Below, piece by piece: positions 1 to 6,920 of a DNA stretch of 11,031 bases. The stretch spans positions 1 to 11,031 of the forward strand of contig CAIYFP010000294.1 of assembly GCA_903925515.1 (NCBI GenBank), written 5' to 3'. The notes under the pieces are model-generated. The model did not search any database. It was not told the DNA's origin and saw nothing but the letters and a program-made list of their open reading frames with translations. This DNA is from an uncultured Verrucomicrobiota bacterium. GTDB lineage: Bacteria; Verrucomicrobiota; Verrucomicrobiia; Limisphaerales; UBA9464. Numbering within the stretch: position 1 is the first letter of the stretch; every line of letters starts with the position of its first letter. The position numbers and the translations under genes were made by a program.

Positions 1-1687
1 CGCCATCGTGAGCGGACCGACGAAGGGAACGCTCACCGGGAGCGGGCGCAGCCGGACTTACGTGCCGGACCCGAACGCAAATGGCCCGGACTCGTTCACG
101 TTCAAGGTGAACGACGGGACCGTGGACTCGGCGCCCGCGACCGTCTCGATCCAGTTGGCGTCGGTGAACGATGGCCCGACTGCCTCCAATCGAACCCTGA
201 GCCTAGACGAGGACACGCCCACCGCGCTTGCGCTGTCCGCCGCCGACGTGGACGGGCCCAGCATGACCTTCACGATCGTGAGTGATCCTTCCAAGGGAGT
301 GCTCTCGGGCACGCCGCCCAACCTGACGTACACCCCGAACGCAAACGCAAACGGTTCGGACCAACTGAGCTTCAAGGTTTCGGATGGGACGCTGGAGTCG
401 GGCGTGGCCACCGTGACCATCACGATCGCGCCGGTGAACGACGTTCCCGTGGCAACGGACCTTGGGGCGACCACGCTGGAGGACGTGCCTGTTGCGGTGG
501 TGCTGGGCGGGACCGACGCCGACGGGGACACCTTGAGCTTCGAGGTGCTGACGCAGCCTGCCCATGGGGTGCTCAGCGGGGCCTTGCCGCAGATCACTTA
601 CACTCCCGGGGCCAACTTCCATGGGACGGATCACTTCACGTATCGCGTCTTTGACGGTCAGGCGTACTCGGCTCCGGCGACGGCCACCGTGAACATCCTG
701 TCCGTCAATGATCGTCCGACGTTCAGCATGGGTGGCAACCGAGCCGTGAGCGATGACGCCGGGCCGCAGGTGGTCGCGGGGTGGGCGACGGCGATCACGC
801 GCGGGGCCTCCAACGAGTCGAGCGAGTCGATTTCCTTCGAGGTGAGCACCACCGCACCATCCTTGTTTGCGGTGGCCCCCGTGGTTTCGCCTGACGGGAC
901 ACTGAGCTTCACGCCGTCGCCGATGGCCAGCGGGACGGCCATGGTGACGGTCACGGCCCGGGACTCGGGTGGCACGGCCAACGGCGGCGTGGACGGGAGC
1001 GTGGCGCAGACGTTCAGCATCGTGGTTTCAGTGCGGCCACGGGTGGTGGGCCGATGGATCTTCTACAACGAGTCCCGTTTCGACGGCGGAAGTTCCGGGG
1101 CCGGCCTTGGTCCGGAGGACGACGCGGCGGTGGCCACGGACAAGGTGGCGCTGGTCCCGGGCGGAGCTTCCTCGTTCACGAACGTCACAAGCTACAGCCG
1201 GGGCATCAACGGGATCATGGTGGACATGGTGGGCATGGCCGGGACGCCCACGGCGTCCGACTTCGGCTTTCGAGTGGGCCGGGGTCCGTTGGTGTCGGCG
1301 TTCGCGAATGGGCCATCCCCGACGGCGGTTGCGATTCGTCGCGGAGCGGGTCTTGGGGGCGCCGATCGAGTGTCCCTGTCGTGGGCCAGCGGCGCGATCC
1401 GGCAAGGCTGGCTGGAAGTCACGGTCAAGGCTGGCGGCCAAACCGGGCTTGCCGTTCCCGACATCTTCTACTTTGGGAACGTGGTCGGGGAGACATCCCG
1501 CTCATGGCCTCCGAGGGTGACCGTGACGGACGTGCTTCAGGCACGCCTCGGGATGAGGCCAGGGCTGGTTCCCGTGACCAACTTCAATGACGTCAACCGG
1601 GATGGAATCGTGACGACCACGGACGTGCTGCTCGTGCGATTGCACCTCACGACGACGTCCACCTCGGTCTCGGGATTGCAATGGTGA
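1..1687 (+). CDS. Secreted tandem cadherin/Ig-like repeat protein with C-terminal dockerin-like module (5' end missing)
   Basis: The reading frame is already open at the left edge (codons from base 2), so signal peptide and N-terminus lie outside. Numbering from the in-frame GTG at 8, about three repeats of roughly 90 residues are visible. Each carries KGVLSG..P..TYTP, then F.V.DG, and ends in a VND junction (about residues 53, 143, 233). This is the 'tandem-95'/cadherin-like pattern of bacterial surface proteins. A less regular Ig-like stretch follows (about 235-345). The last 215 residues match a module I recognise from planctomycete and verrucomicrobial secreted proteins: FYNESRFDG, DDAAVATDK.AL, SYSRGINGIMVD, FYFGN.VGE. 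It ends in a dockerin-like pair of EF-hand segments. The second loop, DVNRDGIVTTTD (about 528-539), keeps the calcium-binding pattern; the first retains only VTVTDVLQARLG and has lost its Asp/Asn ligands. The role is inferred to be adhesion or surface scaffolding; no catalytic domain is visible. Confidence 0.85.
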   Translation, partial: AIVSGPTKGTLTGSGRSRTYVPDPNANGPDSFTFKVNDGTVDSAPATVSIQLASVNDGPTASNRTLSLDEDTPTALALSAADVDGPSMTFTIVSDPSKGVLSGTPPNLTYTPNANANGSDQLSFKVSDGTLESGVATVTITIAPVNDVPVATDLGATTLEDVPVAVVLGGTDADGDTLSFEVLTQPAHGVLSGALPQITYTPGANFHGTDHFTYRVFDGQAYSAPATATVNILSVNDRPTFSMGGNRAVSDDAGPQVVAGWATAITRGASNESSESISFEVSTTAPSLFAVAPVVSPDGTLSFTPSPMASGTAMVTVTARDSGGTANGGVDGSVAQTFSIVVSVRPRVVGRWIFYNESRFDGGSSGAGLGPEDDAAVATDKVALVPGGASSFTNVTSYSRGINGIMVDMVGMAGTPTASDFGFRVGRGPLVSAFANGPSPTAVAIRRGAGLGGADRVSLSWASGAIRQGWLEVTVKAGGQTGLAVPDIFYFGNVVGETSRSWPPRVTVTDVLQARLGMRPGLVPVTNFNDVNRDGIVTTTDVLLVRLHLTTTSTSVSGLQW

Positions 1688-1717
1688 AGGGGTGGGCAAC
1701 GGAGATGGCAACGGCCC

Positions 1718-1747
1718 GGGGGGAACCTGTGGGAAGGGAAGGAAGGG
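1718..1747 (+). other. Possible G-quadruplex motif in the spacer before the Nudix gene
   Basis: Four G-runs on the plus strand (1718-1723, 1731-1733, 1736-1738, 1745-1747) are separated by loops of 7, 2 and 6 nt, fitting the G3+N1-7 rule. The motif lies 30 bases after the adhesin stop and 60 bases before the Nudix start. Chance occurrence is fairly likely in DNA this GC-rich, and function is not shown. Confidence 0.35.
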
Positions 1748-1772
1748 ACCGATGGACGGGATTTCGCGGGGC

Positions 1773-1807
1773 GTGACCTGCGTCGCGAGCGGGGATAGTA
1801 TTGGCCC
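1773..1807 (+). promoter_or_regulatory. Candidate sigma70-type promoter for the Nudix-dgt-recG genes
   Basis: GTGACC at 1773-1778 (4 of 6 matches to TTGACA) and TAGTAT at 1796-1801 (4 of 6 to TATAAT) are separated by exactly 17 bp. The expected transcription start, 6-7 nt after the -10 box, falls at about 1807-1808, on the GTG start codon, so the message could be leaderless. The weak GGGG at 1791-1794 is the only Shine-Dalgarno-like element. This is a prediction from spacing and consensus only. Confidence 0.35.
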
Positions 1808-2383
1808 GTGGATGACGTGATTCGGCCATGGGAGAAGGTGGGCAGCAAGGAGGTGGGCAACTTCCGGATCTTCAACGTTCGATCGGACATTCGCATCCAT
1901 CCGAGGAGCGGGCGGCAGCATGACCTCTATGTCATCGAAAGCGTGGATTGGGTGAACGCATGCGCGGTGACGCCGGACGGGAAGCTGGTCATGGTGGAGC
2001 AGTTCCGGCACGGGTCTGAGACGGTGGAAATGGAGGTGCCGGGCGGGATGATGGACCGGGAGGACACGGACCCGGTGGAGACGGCCGTCCGGGAACTGCG
2101 GGAGGAGACGGGTTACGGCGGGGGCGAGGCGCGATTGCTGGGTTACATGCATGGGAACTCGGCGATCATGAACAACCGGTGCCACACGGTGCTCGTGACC
2201 GGCGCGACCTTGCAGCACGCGCGTCAGCTGGACGCGGGGGAAGACATCCGGGTCCATCTGGTCGCGTTGGAAGAGGTGCCGCGGTTGGTGGCGTCGGGGC
2301 GGGTACGCCACAGCATTGCGTTGGCGGCGTTGCATCATTTCGACCTATGGCGCCGGGGATTCATCACGACTGGGGCTGCCTGA
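1808..2383 (+). CDS. Nudix hydrolase
   Basis: This 191-residue protein should hydrolyse a nucleoside diphosphate linked to another group, with Mg2+ held by the Nudix box. The box spans residues 79-103 (GGMMDRED...VRELREETGY). R95, E96, E99, E100 and G102 are all present, so the metal site is intact. There are 9 residues between E85 and R95 where the textbook pattern has 7. The N-terminal strands (NFRIFNVRSDIRIHP...DLYVIESVDWV) and VEQFRHG before the box resemble the ADP-ribose pyrophosphatase-like branch. The proline usual about 15 residues after the box in true ADP-ribose pyrophosphatases is not there (MHGNSAIMNN instead), so substrate is left open. GTG 1808 is chosen because it includes the whole N-terminal strand region; GTG 1817 is the next in-frame choice. 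It lies 51 bases upstream of dgt on the same strand. Confidence 0.88.
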   Translation: MDDVIRPWEKVGSKEVGNFRIFNVRSDIRIHPRSGRQHDLYVIESVDWVNACAVTPDGKLVMVEQFRHGSETVEMEVPGGMMDREDTDPVETAVRELREETGYGGGEARLLGYMHGNSAIMNNRCHTVLVTGATLQHARQLDAGEDIRVHLVALEEVPRLVASGRVRHSIALAALHHFDLWRRGFITTGAA

Positions 2384-2416
2384 GGCCTGGCTGCGGGTGA
2401 GGCTTCGCGGGGTCGA

Positions 2417-2427
2417 GGGGAGAAAGG
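2417..2427 (+). promoter_or_regulatory. Ribosome binding site that favours the ATG start of dgt
   Basis: GGGGAGAAAGG precedes the gene. Its AAAGG part ends 7 nt before ATG 2435, good spacing. The GGAG part sits 6 nt before an in-frame TTG at 2429, so that start cannot be excluded, but ATG is preferred. The two choices differ by only two residues. Confidence 0.5.
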
Positions 2428-2434
2428 CTTGGAC

Positions 2435-3622
2435 ATGCCGGTTGACCGGAACGAGTTGGAGGTGCGGGAGGATGCATGGCTTGCTCCCTGCGCGCAGCGG
2501 AGCGGCGCGACGCGTGGGCGCATGCACGAGGAGGATCCGCCGACGTGGCGAACCCAGTTCCAGCGTGACCGCGACCGGGTCATACATAGCCGGGCGTTCA
2601 GGAGGCTGGAGTACAAGACCCAAGTCTTCCTCAACGGCACGGGGGATCACCTGCGGACAAGGCTGACCCACACGATGGAGGTGGCTGCCATATCGAGGAA
2701 CATCGCCCGGGCATTGGGGCTGAACGAGGACCTCGCCGAGACGATTGCGTTGGCGCACGACCTTGGGCACTCGCCGTTCGGGCATCGGGGCGAGCAGGCT
2801 TTGGACCGGTTGATGCGTGGGCATGGCGGCTTCGACCACAACCGGCAGAGCATGCGGATCGTGGACAAGCTGGAGCGGAAGTATCCCGGGTTTGAGGGAC
2901 TGAACCTAAGCTGGGAAGTTCGGGAGGGCCTGGCCAAGCACCAGACCGCCTTCGACGTGCCGCCGGGCGGCCAGTCATTCGAGCATCACCAGCCCTGCAT
3001 GGAGGCGCAGATCGCCAACCTTGCCGACGAGATCACCTACTACAGCCATGACCTCGACGACGGGCTTGATTCCGGACTGCTGGACGAGGCGAGGCTGCTT
3101 GCCGAGGTGGACGTCTGGAAGGCGGCCGCCGAGGCGGTGCAAGGCAAGTTCGGAGTGCTGCCCGACGAGTCCCGCCGCTACTACACGATCCGGGAGATTA
3201 TCGACGGGCAGGTGACCGACGTCGTCGAGACCACCGAGGACCGGGTGCGCCGGGCGAGGGTGGCCAGCGCCGACGAGGTGCGGGCCTTCAGGAACCCCCT
3301 GGTGCAGTACAGCCCGGCGAGGCGTCGCATGAACCTGCAGTTGAGGAAGTACCTGTACCGGAACCTTTACTTCCACCCGGCGGTCGCCGAGCCCAACAAC
3401 CGCGCCACGCGGATGTTGGGGGAGCTCTTCCATCGGTACATGGAAAGGCCCGAGGAAATGGGTGCGCTGGCCATGCGGCGCGTGCACGAGGACGGGCTGC
3501 ACCGGGCGGTGTGCGATGCGATCGCGAGCATGACGGACCGTTACTGCATCGAGGAACACCACCGGTTGTTCGGGCTGTACGTGGGCCCGTTCCGTCCCGC
3601 GTGGGGCGGCGTCCGTCCTTGA
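2435..3622 (+). CDS. dgt: Deoxyguanosinetriphosphate triphosphohydrolase-like HD-domain protein
   Basis: A cytoplasmic HD-superfamily enzyme of 395 residues, expected to cleave dGTP (or other dNTPs) to the nucleoside and triphosphate. The family signature is clear: TQFQRDRDRVIHSRAFRRLEYKTQVF (split here at about residues 40-66), then RTRLTHTMEV with H79, the LAHDLGHSPFGHRGE region with H108-D109, GFDHNRQSMRIV, and LADEITYYSHDLDDG with D198. H79, H108, D109 and D198 are the expected metal ligands and all are present. The length fits the shorter dGTPase-like group rather than E. coli Dgt (505 residues), so the exact dNTP preference is uncertain. The gene lies between a Nudix hydrolase (51-base gap) and recG (33-base gap), which suggests co-transcription and a part in nucleotide-pool control linked to DNA maintenance. 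Confidence 0.93.
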   Translation: MPVDRNELEVREDAWLAPCAQRSGATRGRMHEEDPPTWRTQFQRDRDRVIHSRAFRRLEYKTQVFLNGTGDHLRTRLTHTMEVAAISRNIARALGLNEDLAETIALAHDLGHSPFGHRGEQALDRLMRGHGGFDHNRQSMRIVDKLERKYPGFEGLNLSWEVREGLAKHQTAFDVPPGGQSFEHHQPCMEAQIANLADEITYYSHDLDDGLDSGLLDEARLLAEVDVWKAAAEAVQGKFGVLPDESRRYYTIREIIDGQVTDVVETTEDRVRRARVASADEVRAFRNPLVQYSPARRRMNLQLRKYLYRNLYFHPAVAEPNNRATRMLGELFHRYMERPEEMGALAMRRVHEDGLHRAVCDAIASMTDRYCIEEHHRLFGLYVGPFRPAWGGVRP

Positions 3623-3655
3623 TCCGCGCCATGGGCCTCGGACGGTGGCTTCCTC

Positions 3656-5689
3656 ATGCAAGAATCCGAGTGCAATCCATCCGAGACGTTCGCCTCGGGC
3701 GCGGGGGGCCATGGGGCATCGGCCCATGACTCGGGGTTGGACGTGCCTGTCAGGCGTCTCCGGGGAGTGGGCCCTGAACGAGAGGTGCTGTTGGGACGGC
3801 TTGGGATAAGGACGGTAAGGGACTTGCTTTGGACCCTGCCGAGGCGTTGGGAAGATCGGCGACAGCTCGGGACGATCGCGAGGCTTGAGCTGGGAAGGCC
3901 CACGACGGTTTCCGGGAAGGTGGTTGCGTGCGGCGTGAAATGGTTCCGGCAACGGGCGCGGTCCGTGTTCGAGTTGATTCTCGAGGACGGCACCGGGCGG
4001 CTGCACTGCCGATGGTGGAACATGCCGATGCTGGAGCGGGTGTTCAGGCCCGGGGACATCCTGCTGGTGTTCGGCAAGCCCAACAGCCTCAGGCCGCGCC
4101 AGATGGACCATCCCGAGACGGAGCGCATGGAGAGCGAGGATGATCTGACCGTGCATCTTCGCAGGATTGTCCCCGTCCACGGCGGGACCGAGGGGTTGAC
4201 GCCCCGAGCCCTTCGGACGTTGACATGGAACGCCCTTGCGGATTTCGGGCCCCTTGTGGAAGAGGATGGATGGGACGGCGCGGACCCCGGGCCTGGGCCG
4301 GACGGCACGGCATGGCCCGGCCGGCGCCAGGCTTTGTGCGACCTGCATTTCCCGGCCGACATGTCCCGTGCCGAGCACGCACGACGAAGGTTTGCGGCGG
4401 AGGAGTTTTTCCGGTTGCAGCGCGAGATCCGAAGACGGCGACAGCTCCTTGCCCTGCGCTTCAAGGCTCCGCCGTGCGCCGGGGACAACCGCCTGATGCG
4501 GCCGTTCCTGAGTCGGCTTGGGTTCTCGCTGACGCCGGCACAGAGCCGGGTCTTGAGGGAGCTAAGGGCCGACCTCGGGCGGGCGGTGCCGATGCGGCGG
4601 TTGCTGCAGGGGGACGTTGGCGCGGGCAAGACCGTCGTGGCGGCCTGTGCGGCATTGATGGCGATGGAAGTCGGGAGGGACGTCGTGGTGATGGCGCCGA
4701 CGGAGATTCTTGCGCGGCAGTTGTTCGAGGTTCTCGGGCTGTGGTTTCGGCCGCTGGGGCTTGGGGTTGCCTTGCGCGCGGGAGGCGTCGCGGTCGGCGG
4801 GGAGGTCGCGTCGCCCTGCTTGCACGTGGGCACCCATGCGCTGCTCGAGGATTCGGTGTCGTTGGGAACGCCCGGGTTGGTGATCATCGACGAGCAGCAC
4901 AAGTTTGGGGTCGAGCACCGCGAGGCCTTGCTGAGGAAGACGGCGCACCCCCACTTGCTGGTCATGACCGCGACGCCGATCCCGCGGACGCTCGGCCTGA
5001 CGCTCTATGGTGACCTTGACCATAGCGTGCTCGACGGATTGCCCGCGGGGCGTGTGCCGGTCCGCACGCACGTTCGCGACGAGTCCGCCTTGCCGAAGGT
5101 GTGGGAGTTTGTCCGTGGCGAGATTGCAGCAGGGCGGCGGGCCTACGTCGTGTGTCCCCGGGTCGAGGCATCGGAACAGGAGGACGTGAGGGCCGTGCGG
5201 GATCTTTTCGCCGGCGTTACGGCGGCCATGGAGCCGTGGCGCTGCGGGATGGTGCATGGCCGGATGCAGCCCGCGGAACGTGAGGCCGCGATCAAGGCCT
5301 TCCGGGGCGGGGAAGCCCCGGTTCTGGTGGCCACGTCCGTGATCGAGGTGGGGGTGGATGTCCCCGAGGCGTCGGTCATCGTCATCCTGAGCGCGGAACG
5401 GTTCGGGTTGGCGCAGCTTCACCAGCTGCGAGGGCGGGTGGGGCGCGGCGGGGCGGCATCGCACTGCATCCTTGTGGCCACGACGGAGACGGGGGCAGGG
5501 CGGGCGCGACTCGAGGCCATGGTGGGGACAACCGATGGCTTCAAGATCGCCGAGGCCGACTTCAAGTTGCGAGGTCCCGGGGAAATGCTGGGGCGCCAGC
5601 AGAGCGGGATCCCCTCGTTCCGCTTTGGTGACCTTGCGCGGGACCTTGACCTGATGCACTGGGCGCGGGAACGCGCCAAGGTTTCATGA
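3656..5689 (+). CDS. recG: ATP-dependent DNA helicase RecG
   Basis: RecG reverses stalled replication forks and branch-migrates recombination intermediates. The 677-residue product shows the whole layout. An N-terminal wedge/OB region (about 28-190) has RLRGVGPER, RRWEDRR and FELILEDGTGRLHCRWWN. Then come LTPAQ (292-296), Walker A GDVGAGKT (319-326), the DEQH box at 412-415, TATPIPRTL (438-446), VATSVIEVGVDVPEAS (about 558-573) and motif VI QLRGRVGRG (590-598). The DEQH box is followed by KFGV where RFGV is usual, a conservative change. The protein stops right after DLMHWARERAKVS, so it lacks the last 25-30 residues of E. coli RecG (693 aa). No matching tail is visible in the other frames downstream, so this looks like natural shortening. 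The first 27 residues are low-complexity and not conserved. No strong Shine-Dalgarno precedes ATG 3656, so the start is moderately certain. Confidence 0.96.
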   Translation: MQESECNPSETFASGAGGHGASAHDSGLDVPVRRLRGVGPEREVLLGRLGIRTVRDLLWTLPRRWEDRRQLGTIARLELGRPTTVSGKVVACGVKWFRQRARSVFELILEDGTGRLHCRWWNMPMLERVFRPGDILLVFGKPNSLRPRQMDHPETERMESEDDLTVHLRRIVPVHGGTEGLTPRALRTLTWNALADFGPLVEEDGWDGADPGPGPDGTAWPGRRQALCDLHFPADMSRAEHARRRFAAEEFFRLQREIRRRRQLLALRFKAPPCAGDNRLMRPFLSRLGFSLTPAQSRVLRELRADLGRAVPMRRLLQGDVGAGKTVVAACAALMAMEVGRDVVVMAPTEILARQLFEVLGLWFRPLGLGVALRAGGVAVGGEVASPCLHVGTHALLEDSVSLGTPGLVIIDEQHKFGVEHREALLRKTAHPHLLVMTATPIPRTLGLTLYGDLDHSVLDGLPAGRVPVRTHVRDESALPKVWEFVRGEIAAGRRAYVVCPRVEASEQEDVRAVRDLFAGVTAAMEPWRCGMVHGRMQPAEREAAIKAFRGGEAPVLVATSVIEVGVDVPEASVIVILSAERFGLAQLHQLRGRVGRGGAASHCILVATTETGAGRARLEAMVGTTDGFKIAEADFKLRGPGEMLGRQQSGIPSFRFGDLARDLDLMHWARERAKVS

Positions 5690-5730
5690 GCCATTGGTTT
5701 TCGCGGACGCGGAACATCGTGCCCGGGGTT

Positions 5731-5748
5731 GCGAGGGATCGCCCTCGC
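5731..5748. terminator. GC-rich hairpin between convergent genes, possible two-way terminator
   Basis: GCGAGGG and CCCTCGC pair perfectly (7 bp) around the tetraloop ATCG. The hairpin lies 42 bases after recG and in the 228-bp gap before the convergent isomerase stop codon. Neither strand has a T-run after it, so it is not a classic intrinsic terminator. Nothing else is recognisable in 5690-5917. Confidence 0.35.
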
Positions 5749-5917
5749 CGTGGCGATTCGATGGGATCGGTCGTGCCGGCGCGATCGGCTTCCGGGGATC
5801 CTTCGTCCGTTGCTTTTCCATGGCACCGCACCGACGCGTGCCTCGCCCATGGCATGGCTTGCGGAGGCATCGGGTTGGCAAGGATTTCTGCCCCGACTGC
5901 ATCCTGCCGGGGAGGGC

Positions 5918-6817
5918 CTAGAAGCGAACCTGCGAGAGGTAGTGGAGCGAGAGCGGGATGTGCTCGGCGGCATCCATGCTTTCGTCCTCGATGAAGTAAT
6001 GGCGGACGCCGGACTTCTTGGCGGCCGCGAGGATGACAGGCCAGTTCATCTGGCCGGTGCCAAGGACGACGTCGTTGTTGGGGTCGGTGCCGCCGGAGTG
6101 GGACCCGGTTGCGACGCCCTTCTTGAGGTCCTTGAGGTGCATGAGGTGCCACCGGCTAGGATACTTGAGGAGCCATTGGGCCGGGTCTTGCCCGGGGAAC
6201 TGCACCCACATGACGTCCATTTGGAACGCCACCATGGCCGGGTCGGTCTCTTGGATGAGCACGTCCATGGCCATCTTGCCGGTGCCGCCGGAGTCGGGGC
6301 GGAACTCGAACCCGTGGCAGTGGTAAAAGCATCGGAGTCCATGGTCCTTGAACACCTTTCCCGCCTCGTTGAGGACCTTGGCCGCGCGGGAGGCTTGCGG
6401 TGCATCGAACGCGCCCTTGTGCGGGATGGCGGCGCATCCGGTGTAGCGGAGGCCGAGGGCCTTGGCCTCCATGGCGACCTTGGCGGGCTCCTTTTCGAGA
6501 CGGTCGAAGCCGACGTGCTGGCTGACGGGATCCAGGCCGGCCTTGACCAGCATGTCCCGGAAGGCCTCCGGCTTGAAGTTGTAGGTGCCGGCGAGCTCAA
6601 CCTCCTTGATGCCATAGCCGGCGACCTTCTGGACGGTCCCGGGAACATCGCGGGGGAACAGCGCCCGCAGGCTGTAAAGCTGGAGGCCAACCGGACCCTT
6701 GAAGCTGGCACCCGTGCCCACTGCGGCGGGAGCGGATGCACAACCGGTGGCGAATGCTGCCGTGGCGATGGAACCGGCGGCGAGGAAACGGCGACGCGTC
6801 ATGTCTTGAGCTTGCAT
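5918..6817 (-). CDS. Exported (Tat, probable lipoprotein) sugar phosphate isomerase/epimerase, xylose isomerase-like TIM barrel
   Basis: A 299-residue protein starting MQAQDMTRRRFLAAGS. TRRRFL (residues 7-12) is a twin-arginine export motif, followed by a short hydrophobic stretch and FATGC with Cys26 in a lipobox-like position, so it is probably exported folded and perhaps lipid-anchored. The rest is the AP endonuclease 2/xylose isomerase-like fold: VGLQLYSLR (43-51), KEVELAG (71-77), HCHGFEF (166-172), FQMDVMWV (198-205), HLMHLKD (224-230), WPVILAAAKKSGVRHYFIEDE (split at about 259-279). Likely metal or catalytic residues, from family position, are E74, H101, E171, D201, H227 and E277. The family isomerises or epimerises sugars, inositols or their derivatives; the substrate cannot be read here. 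ATG 6802 (starting MTRRRF) is an equally good start, as neither has a clear Shine-Dalgarno. The gene follows the amidohydrolase gene by 103 bases on the same strand. Confidence 0.88.
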   Translation of the reverse strand: MQAQDMTRRRFLAAGSIATAAFATGCASAPAAVGTGASFKGPVGLQLYSLRALFPRDVPGTVQKVAGYGIKEVELAGTYNFKPEAFRDMLVKAGLDPVSQHVGFDRLEKEPAKVAMEAKALGLRYTGCAAIPHKGAFDAPQASRAAKVLNEAGKVFKDHGLRCFYHCHGFEFRPDSGGTGKMAMDVLIQETDPAMVAFQMDVMWVQFPGQDPAQWLLKYPSRWHLMHLKDLKKGVATGSHSGGTDPNNDVVLGTGQMNWPVILAAAKKSGVRHYFIEDESMDAAEHIPLSLHYLSQVRF

Positions 6818-6920
6818 GGAACGCGCTGATTTGGCGGTGGGAGATGCGTCGGCGGCAAGCCTGAATCGGCGGGCATGGCCGGTGCCGCAAGCGAAGGAAT
6901 GCTTGGTGCACCTGCATGCC

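Noticed and set aside
1695..1714. Direct repeat GGCAACGG (1695-1702 and 1707-1714)
   Set aside because: Only 8 bases in G-rich spacer DNA, with no further copies or partner symmetry; easily due to chance.
2975..4965. Long minus-strand open frames opposite dgt and recG
   Set aside because: They are Pro/Arg/His-rich shadows of well-supported genes with no family motifs.
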